Shown here: positions 35,655-47,702 of the stretch, piece after piece
Layout of the letters: every line of letters starts with the position of its first letter
Position numbering within the stretch: the first letter of the stretch is position 1
Source: Phoronis australis
Taxonomy: Eukaryota > Phoronida > Phoronidae
Assembly: GCA_002633005.1 (NCBI GenBank)
Contig: NMRA01000315.1
Coordinates: 280,961 to 344,960, forward strand
Direction of reading: 5' to 3'
Length of the DNA: 64,000 nt
The notes under the pieces: model-generated
Database searches by the model: none
Told to the model about the DNA's origin: nothing
Seen by the model: only the letters and a program-made list of their open reading frames with translations
Translations under genes and position numbers: made by a program

Positions 35655-36860
35655 AGCGCAAGGTTTGAAGCAGTCCATGATAGTTGCGCTTGTAACTCTT
35701 TTGAATGGATTTGACAACCTCAAGGGGCTTAGTGCCAAGCTGTGAAACGAGATACTGAGATTATAGACGCTTATGAGCTCATTGACACAGCACTGAGTTG
35801 ACGAAGTGCACGCGTTGGGAACAAATATCAAAGATGTCTGGGTTGAATGGTTGTAAGACGCGCAAACCATTGGAGCCGATATACATATTCAGCGGCAGTC
35901 CAGACAACACAAGCATAAGGATAACGTTCCTTCAGAAACACTCAGGTAATAAATTATAATTCTACCCAATTTGTACATAATGTCGGTTTTCTGCCATGCT
36001 TTTTTCTTTGATGCTTGCGTACAATGGGAAACAAAATTATTTTCGGACATGCCAAATTTACGCAGTAATGTTCAGGGTCTACGAGCCCGCAGAAACTGAT
36101 TCTAGTTTGTATTTCCACTTGGCTCTTTATCTGCTTCACAATCAAAATCTAATTCACATAGTGTGTAGTTAAATTTACAGTTTATATTTTTTTCTTCCAG
36201 TTAGTACTACAGAAGAACGGTGGAACAACCCTTCCTTGGCAACTTCCCACAGCAGTTGACCTACATATTTTCGAAAGATAACAGGCGGGTGGAAGCTGTC
36301 ACTTCTTGTGCCATTAGTGGTTAGCAGGATGAGGTATGTAGCGTTAGGCTCACTGAGGGATCGGCTGCATTTTTGGGACATAGACTTGCCATCACCATAT
36401 TCCCTGAAGGTGATTGACTCCCTTCTGACTATCGGCATTTTGAGTAACACAATGTGTCTTCTGTTAAATTACCGATTGCCCTATTTAGTAGTAGAAACAT
36501 AAAAAGTATAATTGCTCTAATTTTAGCAGTAACTCCGACGCTGGTGGTACTTATGGAATGCTCAAAGTCGAGAGGAATTCCCAGATAACTTGCGTTCCAC
36601 TCTCAAGCACGTAGACGGCGACATCTTTCCAAACATCAGGGAGCAGTTATTTATAGGATGTCTATCCGCTATTGGATCCTGTGAGGCAGACATCACTTTC
36701 TGAGCTCAGGCATGTAAACACACATTTGATGGCTATCATGTCTGAGGAGAGGCTTGCTGGGTTATCACTGATGGCCCTGCATTTCGAAACAACGAAAAGA
36801 CTAAACACGTCACTGGTCAAGTACGTTATCCATAGCAACCCAAGGCGTGTGTTCTGAAAG
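35655..36860 (+). pseudogene. hAT transposase relic (ZMYM1 / 52-kDa-repressor type)
   Basis: Three frames together read as the distal part of a TTF-finger hAT transposase. At about 35660-35935 are LLNGFDNLKGLSAKL, DTEIIDAYELIDTAL, DAQTIGADIHIQRQS and KHKDNVPSE, matching the usual '…R..HRDNVPSE' linker. At about 36535-36700 is FPDNLRSTLKHVDGDIFPNI followed by REQLFIGC…GSCEAD. After a frameshift near 36700 the hAT dimerisation domain continues as HVNTHLMAIMSEERLAGLSL, then MALHFETTKRLNTSLV to a stop at 36855. The usual SCE(A/C)ERSFSxLRR core is broken by the shift. The segment between about 35945 and 36530 is degraded, and the N-terminal half is lost or lies in the gap. Confidence 0.75.
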
Positions 36861-36976
36861 TCTGTCTTGTTTGACTGAAAGTGTGCCACGTTTAGTCAAC
36901 GTTGCATAAAATACATGTATGAGCAACAACTGGGGATTAAAAAGTATCTAATGAGCAGTTTTCAATTCAGACTTTT

Positions 36977-37290
36977 GCATAGTGTACTTTAGGTCTCCCG
37001 ACGGACCAGACCAGCTTATTGGTGTGGCTATTGACTATTAATTTACTTCTGACGAACCGGTCATGTAATATTTTCACTACAGTGTGCTTTGTAAAGCCAT
37101 CTACATGTATTATGCTGCCAGTACTTCTTGGTCTCGTGACAGTTCGAGTGTTTTTTTTTTTAGAGATAATTAGCATAGCGAACTTTTTGTCTCCCGACGG
37201 ACCAGGACAGCTGCTTTGTGTAGATACTGGCTCTCAGTGTACTTCTGGTCCCTTGGCGAACTAGTCTTGTGATACCTTTTTACCACAGTG
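36977..37290. repeat. Two-copy direct repeat around tctcccgacggaccag
   Basis: Segments 36977-37085 and 37173-37290 share gcatag..actttt, tctcccgacggaccag, acagct, ttacttctg and a terminal accacagtg/cactacagtg in the same order, about 196 bp apart. The rest of 36861-37560 holds no recognised gene. Confidence 0.6.
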
Positions 37291-37559
37291 AAATCCCTAC
37301 TAGTTCTCATAGCACACTTTCACGATACAAATCAAATTGTCATCCTATACATGTAGAGCAATGAATGAAAAATTCATTTTAAATATCAAGTCAAGTGCTT
37401 TACATAAAAATCTGCCTATCGACATTTCGCATACATCTTTAAAAGCCACATTCTGTCAAAAGCAACTGTTGATTTAGGCCATGTACCATTGTGAAACTAT
37501 TCTAACTTATTGATATATTTGGAGTGGAACATAGGCTTGAGCAGAACTAGCAGTCTGTC

Positions 37560-40275
37560 ACGTGATGCTATGCTATAATACCTACAAAAACAGTTAAAGA
37601 ATAACACACCACACGAACGATTTGGAAATACAGTGGATGGTCAAGTGAACACCGATAAATTACGTCAGGATATCACCTCCATTGATTGGGATTCCATATT
37701 GGACACTGGCGACATTGATGACACTGTTTTACTCTTCACCAGTACTCTCTATGAAATTGTAGAAAACAACAACCCATCAAATGAAAAGATAATTAAACAC
37801 AACAGCCAACCGTGGTTCAACAATAATATTCAACGGGCAATCCGCACAAGAATCTCAGCTCTTTCAGAAGATCTAACAACACTGTAATCTACAACAGATA
37901 CAAGGAGCAGTCCCGCCTGGCAGAGACTTCAGTAAATCAAGCCAAAGCTGATCACTGCCACAAGCTTGTTTCACAAATTAACAATGTAAACAAGAACTCC
38001 TACGAATACTGGAACATTATCAATAAAATACGCGGCAGTCAACAACAATCCTCTTACCCAGTCATCAACCACAATGGTAACCTAGCCACAAGTAGCAGTG
38101 TTAAGTGTGACCTGTTTCTCAAAATTTTCACGAACAATAGCCACATTGCACCAACTGTAGTAGGTAACTTTCCCTTTCTTCGTGAACGTTGTCTCAATCA
38201 ACTGTATGATATCCCGGCTAATCAAACTGATGTCCGGATGTATCTCAATGAAATTGATCCCAATACGAATGATGGTACAGATTTTACCACCAGCAGGATG
38301 ATCAAAATGGTTTCCAACGAAATTGCCATGCCCTTAACCAATCTATTGAACAAACTTCTTCAGCTAGGTATATATCCGTCCTCTTGGAAACATGGAATTA
38401 TGGTCCCTATACACAAAAAGACTCCAAAACTGAAATTCAAATTATCGCCCAACAACTTTAGTTAACGCCCTATCCAAAATCTTCGAGAAGATTATTGCTC
38501 AAAGTGTTCTTATATTTCTCAAACAAAACAACTTGATCTATCATCGTCAATTTGTTTTTTTTGCGTGGGAAAAGCACCGTGGCACAACTTGTTGAAATAG
38601 TACATGAGATCCATTTATATTTTGAGAAGGGCTAGAGTGTCAGGTATATTTTTTTCTACATATAGCCTCTGCTTTCGACTGTGTCCCTCCCGACCTTCTA
38701 CTCAACTAACTTCCATCCTATGGCATTACTGGAAATCTTTTAAACATGATCACCTCATATCTCTCCGATAGTCAATACAGTGTTCGTGTCGACGGCGTAC
38801 TTTCAAATTTATTCCCTCCTCGATTTGTAAACCTCAGGTGTACCGCAGGGTAGCGTGTTGGGCCCTCTTCTCTTCTTGGTTTATATTAATGACCTTCCTG
38901 ATAACCTGTCATGTAGCACATACCTTTATGCAGATGACACGGCGCTTTTTTACCCCTTCGCAAGGAGAAGCCCTGAAAGTTCTTTGCGGCTTCAACATGA
39001 CTTGACTCAACTATTGGAGACAAGAATGGAGAATGAATTTTAAACCAACGAATAACCTTGACCTCACCTTCTCCAAGTCTATTAATACTCTCTTCCTTGT
39101 TTACCCGTCTTATGATCTTAAACTTAATGAAATCATTCCTAGAAAACAGTCGCACAAACATCTAGGTATACTGTTAGATGAAAAACTCTCAGTCACACCT
39201 CACGTTCGGGAGCTCGTACAAAAACCTCAGAAACTAATTAACCCACTTAAGCTTGTCTCTCGTTGTTATATTATCATTGATATATTTTAGTTTTCGTATT
39301 TTTGATTTTATTAGCCAATGACAGTCGCCATTTTGTATTGGCGTCAATCCCGCAGCAAATAAATACTGTACTTCCGGTTTCATGTTAAGTACGTGATTTT
39401 ATCATCATTCATTTGGTAGCCTTAAAACACTCGTCATCTAAATTCTACACATTTACAAGTTCTGTTCAAATCCATTATACTTCCACATGTCAATTATTGT
39501 GATATTATATGTCAGTCTGCCAATACTGGTGCACTCTAGCACTTGGAGAAATTACACTATCAAGCTGCCTTACTCATAAACGGAGCTTACAGGGGATCCA
39601 ATAGTGTTAAGGTTTTGAATAGTCTCAAGTTGCTCAAACTGTCTACTCGACACGATCTTCACATGACCACATTTAATATCAAAGTAATCAACAACGCCTC
39701 TGTCAAAAATATTATTTGATCTACATGTATACACTAGACAAGGCCATCGTAGTGGTTTGAGATCCTCCACCCTATATGCAATTCCTCCGTCGTTCAGTCA
39801 GACATTCAGAAGGTCTACAGTTATGATGTGCATCGACAATGGGAATTCTCTTCCAGGAATGCAACACTCTTATGGGCATCAAAATAATCTTAGAACTGTT
39901 TTTCATAAGTTTGATAACTCAACAGCCCTGACTCAATTCTCCCTTCCCTGCGAAAACGAAATAGCATTGTACAGATCAAAAAGCGGTCTTTTCCTCAACT
40001 CCAACAAGTTTAGGCACAACTTTAGTAATGTCTCTCCAAACTGTAAATGTGGTGACCATCAATCTTATCCTCATGTTTTCTTCAAATGTCCCCTGATCGA
40101 ATACCTGAGAGAATTACTATTTTGTGCGCTCAATGAAAACCAGTTAAGTGTAATTGCTCTCAATTCTTGTAATATTATACCTACTAAAGTTACATTGTCA
40201 TTGAATGATAGTCCTAACTATGACCTTGTTCTCAATGAATTCCTCTTAAGCAACGTTTGCAAAGTTTAATGTATC
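37560..40275 (+). pseudogene. LINE (CR1/Jockey-like) ORF2, 5'-truncated and frameshifted
   Basis: The linker and RT read in order. Linker: INNVNKNSYEYWNIINKIRG (about 37978). RT finger: SSWKHGIMVPIHKKTPKLK (about 38378). Palm: [20 protein letters not shown] and [13 protein letters not shown] (38840-38950, catalytic YADD intact). Thumb: KHLGILLDEKLSV (39160) and SIILPHVNYCDIICQSA (about 39470-39520). The tail frame is 39757-40269, with SGLFLNSNKFRHNF, a Cys-His motif CKCGDHQSYPHVFFKC and a stop at 40267. Several frameshifts and stops fall between these. About 150 bp near 39290-39430 (containing ttattagccaatgacag) interrupts the thumb and may be a small insertion. The endonuclease is missing. 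The element ends about 75 bp before the P-like element starts. Confidence 0.85.
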
Positions 40276-40342
40276 GCTTATAATTATTGTTGTTTCTGAT
40301 TTCCATACATATATCTGTGCATATTTTTGTCGTTATATGTTC

Positions 40343-43065
40343 GTAATAGCAAGGAGTGTAGTAGTATAGGAGAGTTCACTTGTGAGTTCGCTGTTACCGC
40401 TACTACTAGCGCCGCCAAGTGGTGAACAAGCAACTGTCAACCAGGAAGCTCCAAAACAATGGGGAAAGACACATTTTGCAGTGTGATAAATTTCATGAAT
40501 TCATCCACGAAAAAACCCGATGTGTCATGTTTAGGTTTCCTAAGGATCCAGAAAGGTAAGGATTATCTGTTATTCAATAAAATGATACATTGGCTTTCAT
40601 TTTGTGTGCTCTGTTCACGCTTGTTAGACAAGTCGATCGCAGTCCCGTTGCCACTGTTCTGTTGTCTGCAGTGTAGGCTAGGCCTACTGTACAACCGGGC
40701 TGCCGGCGGAAGGACTATGATGAACGTACGATGTGATCGTCAGCTTTTTGGATACTTGCAGTCCATCAATTCCAAATCAAAATGTCACCCGTACGATCGC
40801 AGGGACAATTTTATGAAAACATACCCATGCCCATGATGGCCATGAGTAATATGACTGATGACACAGCCATGGCACAATCACAGCCACGGGGCCACTAAGT
40901 CTGTCATGAGTCAAGTTAGCGAATCTGTGGGTCTCTGTGAAAAAGTAAAAATTCCGAACATAATTTTAATGTGCCAGTTGAACCAATTAAGTTAAGCAGT
41001 GCGTCATTGAAAACTTGATTCTTAGTGTCAATGATGCGGGGGGCGCGGCCCTGTTAAAATATCCTTGGATCAACATTTGAGTCTGAGTTTTTTTTCAGTT
41101 GACACCAAAACGCTTTTGTCTCTATCACAATCACAGTACAACAGAAATTCTGTAGTGTAGTGTACTTTAGTGTAGGCTAACAGTTTTCTGTGAACCTAGT
41201 GAGTATGAGGCTTGTTCCTGAGTCTCTAAGTCATTGATTTCTGTTCAGGTGCAAGCGCTGGGAGCTGACCTTATGAATAGAGATGCAACCTATTTTGTCC
41301 AAGAACCGCAAGTTATGCTATCATCACTTCGAGGAGTCCATGGTCTTGAATGAAGAACAAGCTGGTATTGACTGCAGTGCCCGAACAATGTTTGATGTCC
41401 CAAATCCACCAAAAATGAAGATGTCAGGGTCAAAAAGTTCTCCGGAAATTATAGTACAGCTCTGGAATAGGCTTTTTTGCATTTCTGATTATCGTCTCAC
41501 AAAGCAAGTACTGGAAAATCACGTGTAGAAAGGACAATTAGTCCGCAAAATCTGGTTTTCGTATTTTACTAAGGTTGATCAGATTGAAATATTTTATGAA
41601 TGGTTAGCCTGTGATTAGGAGAGAGCCAAAGTGAAACTGATGGATCATTCAGAGTCTGAGTGGTGGGCTGAAAATTGTTAAACCCAAGCTATCCGTCTCA
41701 TTTTGCTTCTCGATGACAAACACCTCTGTGAGTAAATTAGTTTTCAGCTTTATTTATAAGGCATTTCTTTGGCGAAAAGTGCTGTTGTTTGCTAGTGAAT
41801 TAATAGAGAGTGACAAGGTTGGTCAGATTTTCTTCTTGTATTGGTTGTGTATGTGTTGCCTGTTTAGTACGTTTTTGAGATTGTGATTAATTTAAGCCCC
41901 AGTTGTGGCTAGGTATCAGATATGATCTTGTGGTCTGGCTTTAACTTACCTGAAATATTTACTAATAGGAACAGTGGGTATATCAAATAAAATTTTGGTT
42001 TTATCATCAAAGTCTTTTTAATTCAATTTTGTATGAAGTTATGTGGGTAGTGAATATTTTGATTGCTGTTTAGTACCTCTTAATTTTTTGTCACGATATT
42101 TTGAACTTTGACTAGTTATGAGTGATGATTTACTCAATGTTACTTCATTTTGTAAGTTGTGAGCTATTCTACAGATTAGCAAGTGACTTGTAACTGTTGG
42201 TGAGTGGGAGAGTGGGATTGAGCCCTATACTGGCATGTCTAAGAAATAATGGATTGTTCTAAAATTGTATTACGATTTTGTGGTAGTGATGAATTGCCTT
42301 GCTTTCTTCTTCTCACTTGTGTAACACCCACTGCACAAAACAATTGTCTGCACTGCCAGTAGCCTCATGCATTGAATAGGGAACACATGCGAACTTGTTG
42401 GGTGGAGATGAAACCAGCAGTGAGCTGGGAGCAACAATTGTCGATGATCAGGGGAGCAACCAAAATGTGTGACGATGGGAGGGGCTCAACACCCATGTGG
42501 CATACATACCCATTGGTTTTTACCTGTTTAGCACTCCTCCCATGTAACCCACCTGGGAGGGGGTCAACACCCATTTGGCACCCACCTGCCGGTTTTTGCC
42601 TGGTACCCCGGCCTTAGCTGGCACCTGGGGGGAATTCCCCTCTGAACCCCCAGGAGCAATCATTCAACTTATGTAGTCCATGGAGGTATAAACTGTTATA
42701 ACGAACGATAATTGCCGTGTTAAGAACTCAAACATGAAACAAAACCATGATGAATTTTGAAGGGAGGTTCAAGAGAATACACTTTAATCTTGATTAAAAT
42801 ACACATTTTCTTTCTCATTGTATTGTAAGTGGATGTTAGCTTATTTATTCTAACCATTTTCAATCACACAGCACTTTTATTGCACGTTGAATGTCATTAA
42901 AGTACTGAATTTATGAGCGTTTACATTGTTCGAACTCAGTGCGCGCCAAACTAAGTGTTGATTATTCACCCCTTGGAGCGCTAGTGTTTCTACCAGTAAC
43001 CATTGTGGCGAATGATAAAATGGCAGAGTGAACTCTCCTATACTCGTACACTCCTTGGTAATAGC
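40343..43065. mobile_element. P-element-like DNA transposon, 31-bp TIRs and 8-bp duplication
   Basis: GTAATAGC flanks both ends (40343-40350 and 43058-43065). Terminal inverted repeats start CAAGGAGTGTA at 40350 and at the complement of 43057. They match for 31 bp with two differences, and a second, looser inverted segment (cactagcg…ccaag.ggtgaa) lies further inside. Size is about 2.7 kb. It carries a THAP zinc-finger relic at its left end. THAP domain, 31-bp TIRs and an 8-bp duplication are all features of the P superfamily. No catalytic domain could be read, so this is a dead or internally deleted copy. The first inverted-repeat base overlaps the last base of the left duplication, so the true duplication may be 7 bp. 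Confidence 0.75.
40459..41528 (+). pseudogene. Broken two-exon THAP domain (P-like transposase N-terminus)
   Basis: Exon 1 (40459-40556) starts MGKDTFCSVINFMNSSTKKP. One inserted or deleted base near 40533 shifts the frame before the conserved FRFPKDPE block, and a gtaagg donor follows. Exon 2, after tctgttcag (about 41249), reads RCKRWELTL, a stop, then LSKNRKLCYHHFEESMVLNE and MFDVPNPPK. These are the THAP W, the C-x2-H pair (CYHHF) and the position of the AVPTxF box. The frameshift and the in-frame stop mean no functional THAP finger is made. The exon break at the usual THAP position supports descent from an intron-containing element or gene. Confidence 0.75.
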
Positions 43066-43168
43066 ATCTAAATATTGGAATACTTATATTAGATAATACT
43101 TACATGTATATACCTCTACGTATATTACTCTCATCTAAGAATTGTCTACAACCCAGATATAATGCTTT

Positions 43169-43450
43169 GCGATTTCTGGGTTTGTCATTACTTCTTTGTA
43201 TGTTCTGTGTATTCTTCAATAAATATGTCACTTGAAAAAAATGCCATACTCGCCACATATACTGACCCCTTTATCAAGGTAACCCATTGAGTGTGTTCTC
43301 GAGCAAGTATTTCTTTCCAAGTCCCAAAACGGTTTCAAAATCAGAGTGAGGAACCAGTTTAGACCAGTTCTTTGCAATAATAAAGTGATATATATTTATT
43401 GAAGAATACACAAGACATACAAAGAAATGATGACAAACCCAGAAATTGCA
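43169..43450. repeat. Inverted repeat, ~65-bp arms with ~150-bp spacer
   Basis: 43169-43233 (gatttctgggtttgtcat … ttcttcaataaatatgtcac) is complementary to 43382-43450 with few mismatches. The arm contains AATAAA, so it could derive from a duplicated 3' UTR. Confidence 0.8.
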
Positions 43451-43881
43451 GTATTGGTAACTGATTTTATAGAAGGGTGGATTGTAGAAGTTAAACAAAT
43501 TTTATTCTGGTTGTGATTAAAATCTACATGTATATGACAAAGTTGATTATTATTTCCATACCAGTGTTACAATTCTATCCCTCAGTGATAATAAGCCGAC
43601 AGATTGGTAAAGAAATACTCCTAGTAACCTATGCAATTATCGTGTAAGTGTAATTTACGTACAGCTTAATGTTTGTCAATACAAAACAAACAGTGTATGA
43701 ACATATGCATTAGCTCACACTCGATAGTTTTAAGACTCTCTATTGTGTTTGCCCCAGTTCTGATCGAAACTAACCAGACCCAGTCGGTGTACTTACCTCG
43801 CATTTCGCGTCCAGCAACAACATATGAAATGGAGCAATGCACTTGTTTGCTTTAATTTTGTTGACCTGCAGCCACATAATG

Positions 43882-44170
43882 CACTGACGGATTTGGTGGG
43901 GGGAGGCTGCCCCCCCCCCCCCCCNGTGAAGCGTTAGGAAATATTGAGTTCAGTAACTGGGACCGGTAGCGGACGAGGGAGGGGGGTTCAGACCCCAGAT
44001 CGCAGCGGAATCGTGTTCCGTTTTCTATTTTTTAGTCCACCGATATATTTTCTGAACAGAAGGTCTGCATCCCCGGCCCCTTTCTGGCCGCCTGTGCACA
44101 TACAATGCTTTGCCCAATTCCCCGAGGCAATATGTTGGTCCCCCCTAATGATATCCTAGATCCGCCATTG
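43882..44170. mobile_element. MITE with GGATC-type termini, 5-bp target duplication
   Basis: Left terminus CACTGACGGATTTGG, right terminus CTAGATCCGCCATTG. The flank TAATG is perfect at 43877-43881 and 44171-44175. Near the left end is a poly-C run with an N at 43925. Confidence 0.85.
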
Positions 44171-44175
44171 TAATG

Positions 44176-47100
44176 ATGAAAATACATGTACATGTAGGAT
44201 ACGTGGAAGGTCTACGGCCGGTTGCATGAAACTAAGTTCCCTAAATCTACTGTCCATTTGTGGACTTGTGAAAACACTGATTGTCCTTTCTGATATTATT
44301 CGACTCTCATTACTTTAGTCAACTTGATACAAATCAAGAGTTAACTCTTTTCAATATTATTGAAAGTAAATTGGGATTTTTTCATGCAAAGCCCCCCATT
44401 TAGGACCAATTTTCTAATTTTTTGACTGAACTAAGAGCTCAGATTTGTTTTGTTGTCAAAAACGTCATAAAGAGATCTCATATAATGAGTAAGGAACAAG
44501 CTAGCTGCGAGAGGAAAAAGCCAAAGCTTCACTACATATATATTTTGAGTGAAAGTGTGTTCATAACCGCTCAACAATGTATGAGTTAATGTTACATTGT
44601 TTCTTACAGACATCAACCGTTGGTAAGTAGCTACTTTACTCTTACGACTTTTGAGTTATCACTAAACTATTCTACATTTTGTATCTTTTAGCCTTATTTA
44701 TGCTTGACAATGTCTTATCTTATTCTGAATTTTTATTATTTTTAAAAGTGGGCAATCGAGGTTTCCGCGGAATCCTCGTTTCATGTGGTGGCAGTTGCAC
44801 TAGTACCTATTATACACGAGTCAGCTGTCACTCATTACGACGCTCATTTTAGGAGTGTTAAACGACCGCAATAAAAATTAAACAAAAATCATTTTAAATT
44901 CTCTTAGCTTTGAAAGAACTTAGAGTAAAGTAGAATAAGCATTGTTTGGGCTTGATTGGTTCCAACTGAAGTATACGTAACTTGTGTTTAAAACTTAATT
45001 TAAGAGTATCTGTAACATGTGGCTTTTACTTGCATGTGGCATTTTCATAGTTCAGTTAATACTTCCATTCCCGCGCATTTCTAGGATTTCTTGACAAATG
45101 TGTACTTGGCCTGCGGATGAGCGCAAATGTTTTACCCATAGAATACATTGTAGATCTGTCTTTTTTACCTACTATTCTTTTTCGGTGTTTCTTTCATTCA
45201 ATTATGTAACCTGGCTATGATTTGAAGAGGTTGTCGGAAATACACAGCCCAAAATAAAGTAGGCACTTATGACTGAAGGATTACAATTGAATATAGTGCG
45301 AAATGTTGTTATACCGTTCGTCAGAAAGTAATTGTTTGACAGAGTGAAGAACGCTGTAGACCTTCATGACAATGTGGGGAAAGTTGATATCGTGCTGGGA
45401 AATGTACAAAAAGACTTGTGCCATATCTCTGTCAATCGTTTCCTTTTATGAAAGACACGAGCACACTATTTGTTGTTAGGAATTATGGACTATAAATCTG
45501 TATGAACTCGCCCTTTAAATGCTAACAACTGTGTTGTTTATTGGCTTACGAATAAGATAACTGGTTTGAAATTATAAAGAGGTGATCGGAAAAAGAGTTA
45601 AGTCTACAAATCAAAATAAATGCATTGCTTTTCTTGTGAAGAAGACTTACGTTTTCTTTCAAGTTTTTTAGTTTCCGGTAGCATAGAAATGTACACAGTC
45701 GTTTGTTTGCCATTCCCGTACCTACCAGCTATAGTTCACGTGACGGCTCAGGCACCAATTTCCACAGCAAGGCACCAAACACTACGTCCAAACGCAGAAA
45801 CACAATTTGGAATCTCCGTGTGTGAGTATATTTTGGGCACCTTGCAATACTCACACATCAGCACAACTCCGGCAGTTCAATATTAGACTATTGTATTGCT
45901 GTGAAAATAGGTGCGTGAGCCGCCGTGTGCACGGAAATGACAAGCAAATGACTTTATGTTGAAGACGCAAAATTGTCACGCAATGCTACCACTGACGTCA
46001 CAGATTACGTTCATCCTTGATGTACGGTTATCAATTGGAAAGAGACGTTTTTTATAGCACTTTTGATAACGAAAATGTTAGTAATTCAATAAACAATGGA
46101 ATATCAAAAACGTATGAAATAATTGAGAAAAACATTTATCCAGTTATCAACAAATCCGAAAAAAAGTTACGAAAAAATAAACTCACGCGAAACAAACAAA
46201 AAAGAACCAGTCTGGGCAACTCAAATTCAAAAAGGGGGGTCAATTTCATTGCTGCTCTGAATTTGTCACTACAATCTTTCGAAAGCTACATGTTTCAATG
46301 TGTATTTCACCTCAGTGTCTAAATTCACTACTTTTATGATCAGGGCAGAAGAAAATGGTTAATCAGATGTCATTGGTTAAGTTGAAGAAGTTGAGGATGT
46401 GTCGTTTCTGATGCACATCTTGCAATCAATATATTGTATTCTACAGGTTATCGAACGTGTCAGTACCTAACTTATTTTCGGCTACATGTAGCTTGTTGCC
46501 AGCGGATCCCATTGAATCAAAATAACCGATATGGGCTTATGACTTACGTGTACGCTGGCTGTTGCGCAAAACAACGCGAGGTTCTGGTAGATTCCTATTC
46601 GACAAATAATTTAACGATACTTTTTCAGCTTTATTTTAGTAAAAATAAAAAAATCAATAAAACAGATTTTACATTCGGCAACTATTACGCACTGTTTACC
46701 CCCGAGTATTCAACGAATTCCACGGTACACGGCAAAAGGCTTGATGGTGTCGACACAGACAGAAGTGGGTTATTCGCTATTCATGGGCTTGGCCGAATGA
46801 TTATTGGAAGAAAGAATTGCGGTCGTTACCATCGAGCCAGCTTAGCGTACCAGTTTTAAAGTAAAAAAAAAACAAATAAACGAATCTTAAGTCAGGCAAG
46901 CAACCACCACGTCTTTTTAGAATTGAAAAGTAGATTTTAGTCGTCTTCGAATTTTAAAGTCGAATTTTAAAATCAATGCATTGTAAGAAAAATCAGCGCA
47001 TAGGTTTTTTCAGCAGCGCCGCTAAAGCCATGTGCATTAATGTGTTAATCGATTAGGACGGGATGGTCACAATCTGGCTTTAAGCTCGATTACACGTTGG

Positions 47101-47356
47101 AGTAATAAAATCTCAAATACATGTAATAGCGTAGGGGTTTCCTCATTAACGCATGTCAGCTCAGTCGAACCTTAAGCTCAATTAATGCTCATTCATCGCT
47201 ACCACAACTGTTTCCAAAGTTAACCTGAATTTACTCTGATTTTACAGTTAATTTTACTTTTTGGTAGTGCATCGCCTCAGAAAGTGACTGCCGCAGCGAC
47301 GGCTGACTCATGCGTAGTAGGCACAGAAGTCACTCAACTGCAGTGAGGATACACTG
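44176..47356. other. No gene recognised
   Basis: Two plus-strand open frames, 46017-46322 (101 codons, Lys/Asn-rich) and 46434-46859 (141 codons, preceded by an acceptor-like tattctacag), have no family I recognise. They run through A-rich sequence, so they may be chance. Confidence 0.35.
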
Positions 47357-47440
47357 TACCTCGGAAACCCCACCCCTTAAAACTTTTAAAAACTAAGTGA
47401 GGTTTCCTCGGAAAGCCCACCTTTAAAAACTTTTAAAAAC
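47357..47440. repeat. Two-copy tandem repeat (cctcggaaa…cttttaaaaacta)
   Basis: Two adjacent units of about 45 bp share cctcggaaa.cccacc and aaaacttttaaaaactaa. Confidence 0.75.
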
Positions 47441-47564
47441 TAACAGTAAAATCAGGCAAGCAGAAACAGAGGTGAAAGTTACGAAATGTTTATCTTTTAT
47501 ACAAATATGTACATGTAATGCTTAAAACTGCTACTGTCAAGATGTATATCGCAAATCTTGTTAA

Positions 47565-47702
47565 GTCTGGTCAGCACACCACCTGTGGCCACGGTGAGAA
47601 GAAGGTTTGGGTTTCGAATCACGGTTGAGGCAGAAATCTTTCAGACCTATATTATCAGGTGACGTGCTGTGGCCACAGGTGGCGTCCTAAGCAGAATCAG
47701 AC
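47565..47702. mobile_element. Short palindromic MITE-like element
   Basis: The arms contain CCACCTGTGGCCAC (about 47580-47593) and its complement GTGGCCACAGGTGG (about 47669-47683). Outer gtctg / cagac ends sit at about 47566 and 47702. The ~75-bp centre has no coding sequence. No clear target duplication. Confidence 0.55.

Noticed and set aside
35089-35661. 190-codon minus-strand frame across the gap
   Set aside because: It runs through 97 undetermined bases, and the remaining sequence shows no recognised domain.
46434-46859. 141-codon plus-strand ORF as a gene
   Set aside because: It has no recognisable family and passes through A-rich, low-complexity sequence. The acceptor-like tract before it is weak evidence alone.
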